From an uncultured Blautia sp. (GTDB lineage: Bacteria; Bacillota; Clostridia; Lachnospirales; Lachnospiraceae): a stretch of DNA of 5,214 bases. This document shows, one piece after another, positions 1 through 5,214 of the stretch. Positions within the stretch are counted from its first letter, which is position 1. Every line of letters begins with the position of its first letter. The notes beneath the pieces were generated by a model. That model was not told the origin of the DNA. It made no database searches and saw only the letters and a program-made list of their open reading frames with translations. Position numbers and translations under genes: made by a program. Location: the NCBI GenBank assembly GCA_900547615.1, contig URHH01000165.1:1-5214 (forward strand). Reading direction: 5' to 3'.

Positions 1-99
1 CCTGCTTTTGAGTATAATGAACTCAATGAAATGAGGCAGTCGGGGACTTGTGAAAAGGAGAAATTATGCTTTTTTGGAGTACTGTTAAAAGGCAGTTGA
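1..99 (+). CDS. 3' tail of an upstream gene (frame uncertain)
   Basis: The first bases probably belong to the end of a gene that begins before the window. The frame starting at base 1 is open to a TGA at 97-99, giving a 32-residue tail beginning PAFEYNELNEMRQSG, which would overlap the next gene by 34 nt. Its first residues resemble AFTDYNELREGR inside the glycosyltransferase at the right end of the window, which slightly favours this frame. The frame starting at base 2 stops at 32-34 (ending SIMNSMK) and would leave an ordinary 31-nt gap, so it is a real alternative. The frame starting at base 3 stops at 9-11. No product can be assigned from so little sequence. Confidence is low for the frame and higher that some gene ends here, because the downstream genes are tightly packed and no promoter is evident. 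Confidence 0.3.
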   Translation, partial: PAFEYNELNEMRQSGTCEKEKLCFFGVLLKGS

Positions 100-1343
100 G
101 AAAGATTATACCAGCAGACAGGGTTTATCTGGATAAAAAATTTAAAGAACAGGATAAGAAATTTCTGGAGCAGCAGGATAAAGATTTCCGGGAAATAGAT
201 AAAAAGATAAAGGAGCTGGACAGAAAGCTCCAGGCGCTTGACAGCAGCCTTAAAACGTCGGGAGAGCGTCAGGACAAGATTTTTAAGGAAGTTCAGAAAA
301 ACAGAGAAGCAGAACAGAAAGCTTCGGAGGAATTGAGACAATATGTGGAGCAGGAGTTCAGAAGACGCGACGACTGGGGAAAACGGGCGGCAGAAATCCG
401 CCGTCTTGCAGGAGAGCGTCCTGTGTGGATCATTAAATGCCCGGCTCCGGAAGGACCGAAAAAAGTCAGATGGGGCGATTACGCTTATGCATTAAGTCTG
501 AAAAGGTATCTGGACAGGCTTGGAATTTACACAGTGATCGATATGAGAGAGGACTGGGACTGTGAAGAAGAGGCAGATGTGGTTCTTGTGCTTCGCGGCT
601 GCCATTTTTACAGACCGGACAGGCGAAATAAAAAATGTCTTTATATTATGTGGAACATCAGCCATCCGGATATGGTCACTGAGGAGGAGTATGAGCTTTA
701 CGATGTAGTCTGCATCTGTTCCAGATACTATGCGCAGAAAATGGCAGATAAGGTGAAAGTTCCTGTACTTGCTCTTTTGCAGTGTACAGATACAGAGCTT
801 TTTTATCCGAAAGAGGAACCGAAAGAAGAATATGAAAATGATTTTGTTTTCATCGGAAATACAAGAGGCGTTGCAAGGCGATGCGTACTGTGGGCAATTC
901 AGGATAAGCTTCCTCTGAAAATATGGGGAACAGGCTGGGCGACGATGTTTCCGGAAAACAAGGATCTGATACAGAGCGGTTCTATCGAAAACAGCAAGAT
1001 TCCGGACGTTTACCGGGCCTCCAGAGCAACCTTAAACGATCACTGGAAAGATATGCTAAACGACCAGTTTGTAAATAACCGTATTTTTGATGCGCTGGCA
1101 TGCGGACTTCCTGTTGTATCGGATTCCTGTGAAGAATTAAGAAGTATTTTTCCGGACGCAGTTCTTTATTATGAAACAAGAGAAGATTTTGACAGGTGTC
1201 TTCATACTCTTGAGACAGATTATGACAGGGTGAAAGAAAAAGTGGCTGCTCAGTGGCCTCTTATAAAAGAAAAATATTCTTTTGAGGCGAGAGCGAGAGA
1301 ATTGGTGGAAATAGTGGAAAAATATGGAAAGAAAGATAAGTAA
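66..1343 (+). CDS. Coiled-coil/CgeB-type glycosyltransferase fusion (GT-B fold)
   Basis: Predicted cytoplasmic glycosyltransferase that would transfer a sugar from a nucleotide donor onto a growing surface glycan; donor and acceptor are unknown. Residues about 20-105 are highly charged and helical, with heptads starting with Asp at 23, 30, 38, 45, 52 and 59, predicting a coiled coil. Residues about 118-420 look like a GT-B enzyme of the CgeB/Glyco_trans_1_2 (PF13524) group, sometimes annotated with DUF3880. The N-terminal half carries WNISHP (196-201) and FIGNTRG (262-268). The C-terminal half carries the donor-site signature NDHWKDM (324-330) followed by FVNNRIFDALACGLPVVSD (335-353). D342 sits where classical GT4 enzymes have Glu; as far as I know this variation occurs in the group. 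The start is ATG with AAGGAG at 55-60 and a 5-nt spacer; the next in-frame Met is residue 160, so no shorter start is plausible. Its 3' end overlaps the next gene by 20 nt. Enzyme class is fairly sure, specificity is unknown. Confidence 0.88.
   Translation: MLFWSTVKRQLRKIIPADRVYLDKKFKEQDKKFLEQQDKDFREIDKKIKELDRKLQALDSSLKTSGERQDKIFKEVQKNREAEQKASEELRQYVEQEFRRRDDWGKRAAEIRRLAGERPVWIIKCPAPEGPKKVRWGDYAYALSLKRYLDRLGIYTVIDMREDWDCEEEADVVLVLRGCHFYRPDRRNKKCLYIMWNISHPDMVTEEEYELYDVVCICSRYYAQKMADKVKVPVLALLQCTDTELFYPKEEPKEEYENDFVFIGNTRGVARRCVLWAIQDKLPLKIWGTGWATMFPENKDLIQSGSIENSKIPDVYRASRATLNDHWKDMLNDQFVNNRIFDALACGLPVVSDSCEELRSIFPDAVLYYETREDFDRCLHTLETDYDRVKEKVAAQWPLIKEKYSFEARARELVEIVEKYGKKDK
132..260 (+). repeat. 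Tandem heptad (21-nt) repeats encoding a coiled coil
   Basis: Six consecutive units begin with an Asp codon at 132, 153, 177, 198, 219 and 240: DKKFKEQ, DKKFLEQ, DKDFREI, DKKIKEL, DRKLQAL and DSSLKTS. The first two units match at 16 of 21 bases, suggesting origin by tandem duplication; later units drift. Spacing is exactly 21 nt except between units 2 and 3, where an extra CAG codon (174-176, Gln37) makes it 24 nt. The hydrophobic residue four places into each unit (F, F, F, I, L, L) would form the coiled-coil seam. A similar motif, DKIFKEV, recurs at residues 70-76 after an 11-residue step. Confidence 0.75.
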
Positions 1344-3342
1344 AAAACAAATTTTTCAGATGTTCATGCTGCTTCTGGTAACAGGAGCAGTATGTATTCT
1401 TGTATATAAGGCACAGATCCGGGAAAATCTTCACAAGCCTCTGGAATATACCATGATGACAGAGCATAAAGACAGGGGAGAAATTGTGCTTTCCCGGGAA
1501 ATGCCGGAAATTTCGGAGGTGTTTACCTGTAAAACTCCGGAGCTGAAAAAGATAAGTATAGAATGTACCGGAAAAAATGTGGCTGCAGGCGCTATGCTTT
1601 CTATGACGCTTTCTGACGGGGAAACAGGAGAGGTTTATTTTGAAGAGGAGAAGCCGGCAGGGGAAGTATTAAATTCCAGGATCCAGAAAAAAGTGGAGAT
1701 GGAGTTAAAAGAACCGTTAAAGGATTCAGAAAACAAAAAGCTGCGTCTTACATGGAAGCTTAAAAACGGAGATTCCACTGCTTTTCATATTACAGCGAAT
1801 CAGAAAAATGTAATTGTGGATTCTTTTAACGATCAGGAGGGCGACGGCACAAACGTGATATATTATCTTCATTATGGGGATAATACATGTCTGAAAAGTC
1901 TTTATGCCCTTTTGTGCGCGGCGCTTCTTTTTTTCGAGGCAATGTGTTTTTATATGATCGCTATAAGAAGGCTCTCCGTAGAAAAGTTTTTTATTCCTGC
2001 AGCTCTTGTCATGGGTCTGATTTTTCAATGCCTCTTTACAGTGGGAAGCGTGCCGGATGAACAGACGCACCTGGATACGGCTTATAAGTTTTCCAATCGA
2101 ATGCTTTTTGTGGAGGAGACGGAAAATCCATACACTATTTATAAGAGAGTCTGTGATGTGGAAATGAGCGATATGCTTACAAATGGTCTGGAAACAAATT
2201 CCCATTATCTTCTTATGACGGAAACATTTACGGAGCCGGAGAATACAGAGCTTATGGAAGTACCGTATCAGGATGCCTCCAGTCTCGTTCCGGGATTTGT
2301 ATATATGCCGGCGGCAGCAGGGATCAGTCTGGGAAGACTGCTGGGGCTTTCTGCTATGTTTACACTGCAGCTTGGCAGGATTTTTAATCTGCTTGCTTTT
2401 GTGCTTCTTTCCTGGGCTGCGATCCGGCTCATTCCTTTCGGGAAAAATCTTCTGGGAATGACGGCGCTTCTTCCCATTGCGCTTCAGCAGGGCGCGTCAG
2501 CTTCGTATGATGCAGTTGTAAACGGCAGCTTTTTTGTTTTTACTGCTCTCTGCCTGCGAATGGGGAAAGAGGAGCAGAAGAAAAAGTGGGAATTTGTACT
2601 CCTGGGGCTGTTTGCGCTGTTTACAGCAACGACAAAGGGCGGTGTTTATCTGCCTCTGATTCTTCTTGCAGCCTTTGTTTTCTGCGGAAATCCCGGCAGG
2701 AAAAATCAGAAGGGGACGAGAAAGAAAATATCTGTAAAATGGCTTGTGATCGGAGGAGCGCTCCTGTCAGTTCTGCTCGTTCTCTGTATCAGTAAATTTA
2801 TGCCTGTGCTGCAGACTTTTTTCCAGGCGGGAGAACCGGCGGCAGATGGAAGCGGTATGTATACGCTTCCCTATCTTCTCGCGCACCCGTTAAAGGTTGT
2901 GTACCTTTACTGGAACACTCTTATGAAGAGAGGGGATTTTTTCCTTCACAGCTTTCTTGGGGGAACTCTTTCCTGGCTTGATTTTGAGATGAGCTGGCTT
3001 TTTGCCATTGTATTTCTCGGCGGACTTCTCCTTGCGGCAAATATGGAGGGAGATCGTTTTGCGGGAAACAGAAAACAGAAAATCTTTATGGCGGCATCAT
3101 GCCTGTTGTCAGCCGGATTGATTTTTCTGTCCATGCTTGTTGGATATACGAAAAACGACCTGAATTACATTCAGGGTATACAGGGAAGGTATTTTCTTCC
3201 GCTTGCGCCTGCCTTTCTTCTTCTGGCAGAAAGCAAGATGATCCATGTCCAGAAGGAACAGAGGGCTTCCATATGGCTGACGGTTCTTGTGACGGAGATT
3301 CTTCTTGTACTGCAGGCTGCGGCAATGACAGGAATAGTGTAG
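1324..3342 (+). CDS. DUF2142 family membrane protein, predicted GT-C-type glycosyltransferase
   Basis: Polytopic membrane protein that by family resemblance probably transfers sugar from a polyprenyl-phosphate donor to a glycan on the outer face of the membrane; that activity is inferred. Residues 11-29 form the first helix after a basic MERKISKK start. Residues 30-187 form a soluble, strand-rich extracytoplasmic domain. About a dozen helices follow, the first near 190-213, 222-241, 325-343 and 351-370. DUF2142 (PF09913) hallmarks are PDEQTH with a following Tyr (244-254), ASYDAVVN (393-400) and QGRYFLPL (619-626). The positive-inside rule puts RR at 215-216 in the cytoplasm and PDEQTH outside, where GT-C enzymes keep their acidic catalytic motif. 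The ATG at 1324 overlaps the upstream gene by 20 nt and has only a weak GGA-type SD near 1316-1320, so translational coupling is likely. The next Met (residue 13) has no SD and would cut into the first helix. An alternative role as a non-catalytic transporter is less likely. Confidence 0.88.
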   Translation: MERKISKKQIFQMFMLLLVTGAVCILVYKAQIRENLHKPLEYTMMTEHKDRGEIVLSREMPEISEVFTCKTPELKKISIECTGKNVAAGAMLSMTLSDGETGEVYFEEEKPAGEVLNSRIQKKVEMELKEPLKDSENKKLRLTWKLKNGDSTAFHITANQKNVIVDSFNDQEGDGTNVIYYLHYGDNTCLKSLYALLCAALLFFEAMCFYMIAIRRLSVEKFFIPAALVMGLIFQCLFTVGSVPDEQTHLDTAYKFSNRMLFVEETENPYTIYKRVCDVEMSDMLTNGLETNSHYLLMTETFTEPENTELMEVPYQDASSLVPGFVYMPAAAGISLGRLLGLSAMFTLQLGRIFNLLAFVLLSWAAIRLIPFGKNLLGMTALLPIALQQGASASYDAVVNGSFFVFTALCLRMGKEEQKKKWEFVLLGLFALFTATTKGGVYLPLILLAAFVFCGNPGRKNQKGTRKKISVKWLVIGGALLSVLLVLCISKFMPVLQTFFQAGEPAADGSGMYTLPYLLAHPLKVVYLYWNTLMKRGDFFLHSFLGGTLSWLDFEMSWLFAIVFLGGLLLAANMEGDRFAGNRKQKIFMAASCLLSAGLIFLSMLVGYTKNDLNYIQGIQGRYFLPLAPAFLLLAESKMIHVQKEQRASIWLTVLVTEILLVLQAAAMTGIV

Positions 3343-3352
3343 GGACAGAGGT

Positions 3353-3359
3353 AAAGGAG
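3353..3359 (+). promoter_or_regulatory. Shine-Dalgarno AAAGGAG selecting a TTG start
   Basis: AAAGGAG lies in the 24-nt gap after the DUF2142 stop codon, with a 7-nt spacer to TTG at 3367. It identifies TTG as the initiation codon: the first in-frame ATG is codon 55, which would remove the whole nucleotide-binding start of the glycosyltransferase. Confidence 0.85.
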
Positions 3360-3366
3360 ATAAAAA

Positions 3367-4065
3367 TTGAAAATACTGATTATCATTCCGGCGTATAACG
3401 AAGCGGAATGTATAGAAACAGTGGTGGATAATCTGACGGAAAATTATCCCCAGTACGATTATGTGATCATCAATGACGGTTCTACAGATGATACGCGAAA
3501 AATATGCGCAAGAAGACATTTTAATTTTATGGATCTTCCTGTAAACACAGGACTTTCCGGAGCGATTAAAAGCGGAATGCGCTATGCCAATTATTATGGG
3601 TATGACCATGTTCTTCAGCTTGACGGGGACGGCCAGCACGATCCTGCTTTTATAGAGGATATGGTAAAAGAGATGGAAAAGTCAGACTGCGATATTGTGA
3701 TCGGCTCGCGGTTTAAGACAAAGAAAAAGCCCTTCAATTCCCGTATGATAGGCAGCCAGATCTTAACGGCGGCAATCTGGTGTACAACAGGCGGAAAGTA
3801 TATCGGAGACGTCACATCGGGAATGCGGCTTTTTAATAAAAAGATGATCAAGCGTTTCGGATACGATATACACTACAGTCCGGAGCCGGATACCCTGGCG
3901 TATCTTCTGAACTGCGGAGTGAAAATCCGGGAGGTTCAGGTAGATATGAATGAGCGCCTGGCAGGCGTCAGCTATCTGAATTTTAAAAGCTCTGCCTGGT
4001 ATATGATGAAAATGTTGTTTTCTATTGTGCTGTTTCAGTGGTTTCGAAAGAGAGTAAAGGAGTAA
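3367..4065 (+). CDS. Family 2 glycosyltransferase, polyprenyl-phosphate sugar synthase type (GacI-like)
   Basis: GT-A fold enzyme predicted to move a sugar from a nucleotide donor to a polyprenyl phosphate at the inner face of the membrane, as dolichol-phosphate mannose synthase and streptococcal GacI do. Motifs in order: IIPAYNE (6-12) at the nucleotide-binding start, NDGSTDDT (36-43), NTGLSGAIKSG (60-70), the metal-binding DGDGQHDP (86-93) with D86 and D88, GSRF (113-116), DVTSGMRLF (148-156) and NERLAGVSY (195-203). The 232-aa length covers the catalytic domain only. It lacks the C-terminal transmembrane pair of GtrB-type enzymes and ends in a short hydrophobic stretch (about 211-226) followed by basic residues. 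It starts at TTG behind a strong SD. Only 3 nt separate it from the DUF2304 gene, a pairing that recalls GacI-GacJ of the group A Streptococcus carbohydrate locus and suggests the two proteins act together. The sugar is not readable from sequence. Confidence 0.92.
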   Translation: MKILIIIPAYNEAECIETVVDNLTENYPQYDYVIINDGSTDDTRKICARRHFNFMDLPVNTGLSGAIKSGMRYANYYGYDHVLQLDGDGQHDPAFIEDMVKEMEKSDCDIVIGSRFKTKKKPFNSRMIGSQILTAAIWCTTGGKYIGDVTSGMRLFNKKMIKRFGYDIHYSPEPDTLAYLLNCGVKIREVQVDMNERLAGVSYLNFKSSAWYMMKMLFSIVLFQWFRKRVKE

Positions 4066-4068
4066 GAG

Positions 4069-4473
4069 ATGTCAGATATAATGCGTATCCTTCTTTTTTT
4101 TGCATCGATTGCAACAGGGGGATGGATTCTCTATAAAATCCGAAGATTTCAGGTGAAAATGCAGGATGCCATTTTCTGGGTTGTCTTTGCAGTCGTTCTT
4201 TTTATCCTGGGCGTTTTCCCGGGAGCCTGTTACTGGCTCACTGAGAAGCTGGGAATTATTTCACCGGCAAATTTTGTATTTCTTGTGGTGATTTTTCTTT
4301 TGCTGGAAAAAGTATTTACGCTTTCGATCATCGTGTCGCAGCTGGAAGAAAAAATTTCGGTCCTCTCTGCGGAAATCGCTCTTCGCACCAGTGATTCCAA
4401 GAAAAGACTGGAAAAGTTGGAAGAAAAAGAGGCGAAAAAAGATACGAAAGAGGAGGAAAAAGATGTACAGTAA
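4069..4473 (+). CDS. DUF2304 small membrane protein, predicted partner of the preceding glycosyltransferase (GacJ-like)
   Basis: Small integral membrane protein with three predicted helices (about 5-22, 35-57 and 67-89) and a charged cytoplasmic tail. The segment DAIFWVVFA (33-41), the YWLTEKLGI stretch (55-63), SPANFVFL (65-72) and SQLEEKI (90-96) match my knowledge of DUF2304 (PF10066). Proteins of this family commonly follow a polyprenyl-phosphate GT2. The streptococcal counterpart GacJ is reported to bind GacI and raise its activity, so a helper or membrane-anchoring role is inferred. Residues 91-134 are rich in Lys and Glu and may be a short coiled coil. The start is ATG with AAAGGAG at 4056-4062 (6-nt spacer), partly within the end of the previous gene. 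The last 11 nt overlap the next gene. Family is confident; the helper role here is inference. Confidence 0.88.
   Translation: MSDIMRILLFFASIATGGWILYKIRRFQVKMQDAIFWVVFAVVLFILGVFPGACYWLTEKLGIISPANFVFLVVIFLLLEKVFTLSIIVSQLEEKISVLSAEIALRTSDSKKRLEKLEEKEAKKDTKEEEKDVQ
4451..4456 (+). promoter_or_regulatory. Shine-Dalgarno AGGAGG embedded in the DUF2304 coding tail
   Basis: AGGAGG lies within codons for the Glu-rich end of the DUF2304 protein, 6 nt before the ATG at 4463. It supports that ATG as the start of the last glycosyltransferase and means ribosomes translating the upstream gene pass over this site, a usual arrangement for coupled translation. Confidence 0.75.
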
Positions 4474-5214
4474 AGATTCTCATACTTTTGTGATCTGTGC
4501 CTACGGAAACAGCCCGTATCTCGAATCCTGCATTCAGTCTCTTCTCTCCCAGACCGTGCGGACAAAGATTGTGATGTCTGCGTCAGAACCGGAGGTTTCC
4601 GTCATTTCTCTGGCAGAGAAGTATCACATTCCCCTCTTTGTGAATAAAGGGGAAAAAGGAATCGCGGGAGACTGGAATTTTGCGCTTTCCTGTGCGGAGA
4701 CGCCGCTTGTGACTCTGGCGCATCAGGACGACCGATATTATAAAACTTATGCAGAGGACGTACTGGCAGCTTTTAATACCTGCTGTCGTCCTCTGCTTGC
4801 TTTTACGGATTATAATGAGCTCAGAGAAGGACGCACAGCGGAGAGCAATCGCCTTCTTAAAATAAAACGCCTTATGCTTTCTCCTTTAAGGCTCCGGTTT
4901 TTGCAGAAAAGCCGTTTTGTCCGAAGGAGGATTCTTTCTCTGGGAAATCCGATCTGCTGTCCTTCCGTGACCTTTGTGAGAGAAAATCTTCCCGGATTTT
5001 CCTTTCAGAATAATATGGACAGCAATATTGACTGGCAGGCGTGGGAGGAGCTTTCCAGGAGAAAAGGAGAGTTTGTCTACATTCCGGTTCCTTCTATGGA
5101 GCATAGGATACACCCGGATTCTGCCACAAGCAGCGTGTTAAAAGACGACAGAAGAAGAGCGGAGGATATGGCTGGGCTGGAGAAAATCTGGGGGAGGGGC
5201 ATGGCTTTCCAGAA
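4463..5214 (+). CDS. Family 2 glycosyltransferase with HQDD motif (3' end beyond the window)
   Basis: Open reading frame with no stop before the window edge, giving 250 residues so far. It is a predicted cytoplasmic GT-A enzyme adding a sugar to a surface glycan intermediate; donor and acceptor are unknown. Motifs: FVICAYGNSPYLESCIQSLL at 9-28, matching the GT2 nucleotide-binding entry; NKGEKGIAGDWNFAL (61-75); HQDD (87-90), which stands in for the DxD metal site; FTDYNELREG (114-123); LLKIKRLML (131-139); NMDSNIDWQAWEEL (184-197), the likely catalytic-base region; and HRIHPDSATSS (214-224) near the end of the domain. The last motif suggests most of the protein is present and only a few tens of residues are missing. 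The ATG overlaps the DUF2304 gene by 11 nt and has AGGAGG at 4451-4456. It is distinct from the GT2 at 3367: it lacks the DGDGQHDP and DVTSGMR signatures of lipid-phosphate sugar synthases and is more like enzymes that build polysaccharide chains. Confidence 0.88.
   Translation, partial: MYSKDSHTFVICAYGNSPYLESCIQSLLSQTVRTKIVMSASEPEVSVISLAEKYHIPLFVNKGEKGIAGDWNFALSCAETPLVTLAHQDDRYYKTYAEDVLAAFNTCCRPLLAFTDYNELREGRTAESNRLLKIKRLMLSPLRLRFLQKSRFVRRRILSLGNPICCPSVTFVRENLPGFSFQNNMDSNIDWQAWEELSRRKGEFVYIPVPSMEHRIHPDSATSSVLKDDRRRAEDMAGLEKIWGRGMAFQ

Noticed and set aside
13..18. Perfect TATAAT resembling a -10 promoter box
   Set aside because: The -35 position would fall before the window, there is no TG extension, and the same hexamer occurs as Tyr-Asn codons at 4811-4816, so coding use explains it equally well.
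212..231. Inverted repeat GGAGCT...AGCTCC
   Set aside because: A 6-bp stem inside the coiled-coil coding repeats without a following T-run; not a terminator, and explained by the coding sequence.
261..420. Direct repeat GGAGAGCGTC at 261-270 and 411-420
   Set aside because: Only 10 bases, encoding Gly-Glu-Arg-type codons in both places, with no similarity in the flanks; no sign of a mobile element or attachment site.
1726..2205. 159-codon open frame on the minus strand
   Set aside because: It lies wholly inside the well-supported DUF2142 gene, has no recognisable domain, and its residue composition looks like antisense translation.
2754..2765. 12-bp perfect palindrome AGGAGCGCTCCT
   Set aside because: It is inside the DUF2142 coding region with no T-run or neighbouring operator-like copy; likely chance codon sequence.
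3109..3639. 176-codon open frame on the minus strand spanning the DUF2142/GT2 junction
   Set aside because: It is opposite two genes with clear family motifs, shows no family motif itself, and would be the only gene on that strand.
4230..4565. 111-codon minus-strand frame rich in Ser and Phe
   Set aside because: The composition is the antisense of the Lys/Glu-rich DUF2304 tail; there is no independent evidence for a gene.

Overview
The window reads as one stretch of a cell-surface polysaccharide (glycan) biosynthesis operon from a Gram-positive member of the Clostridia, most probably a Lachnospiraceae-type gut bacterium. This placement is inferred from strong AAGGAG-type ribosome binding sites, moderate GC with mixed A/T- and G/C-ending codons, and the protein families present. 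No taxonomic marker gene lies in the window. All supported genes are on the + strand and packed almost end to end, with gaps of 24 and 3 nt and overlaps of 20 and 11 nt. No internal promoter or terminator is visible, so they are probably one transcription unit that starts and ends outside the window.

Layout. (1) 1-65 holds the probable 3' tail of an upstream gene whose frame is uncertain, plus the Shine-Dalgarno (SD) of the next gene. (2) 66-1343 encodes a 425-aa protein with an N-terminal heptad-repeat coiled coil fused to a GT-B glycosyltransferase of the CgeB/Glyco_trans_1_2 type. (3) 1324-3342 encodes a 672-aa polytopic membrane protein of the DUF2142 family, a GT-C-like protein with an extracytoplasmic beta-rich domain between its first two membrane helices. 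(4) 3367-4065 starts at TTG and encodes a 232-aa family 2 glycosyltransferase of the dolichol/polyprenyl-phosphate sugar synthase type. (5) 4069-4473 encodes a 134-aa DUF2304 small membrane protein. (6) 4463 to the window end is a second, different family 2 glycosyltransferase with an HQDD motif, cut by the right edge after 250 residues.

How they may work together. Genes 3-5 look like an extracytoplasmic sugar-decoration module. The GT2 would charge a polyprenyl phosphate with a sugar on the cytoplasmic face, helped by the DUF2304 membrane partner. The DUF2142 GT-C-like protein would use the flipped lipid-linked sugar outside the membrane to decorate the polymer. The adjacent GT2-DUF2304 pair resembles GacI-GacJ of the streptococcal group A carbohydrate locus. 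Genes 2 and 6 would be cytoplasmic transferases building the main chain or repeat unit. The sugars, the acceptor and the flippase cannot be read from this window.

The parts most worth a second look are the coiled-coil/glycosyltransferase fusion with its tandem heptads and one-residue skip, the GT-C/GT2/DUF2304 cassette, and a short resemblance between the extreme left edge and the interior of the last glycosyltransferase.
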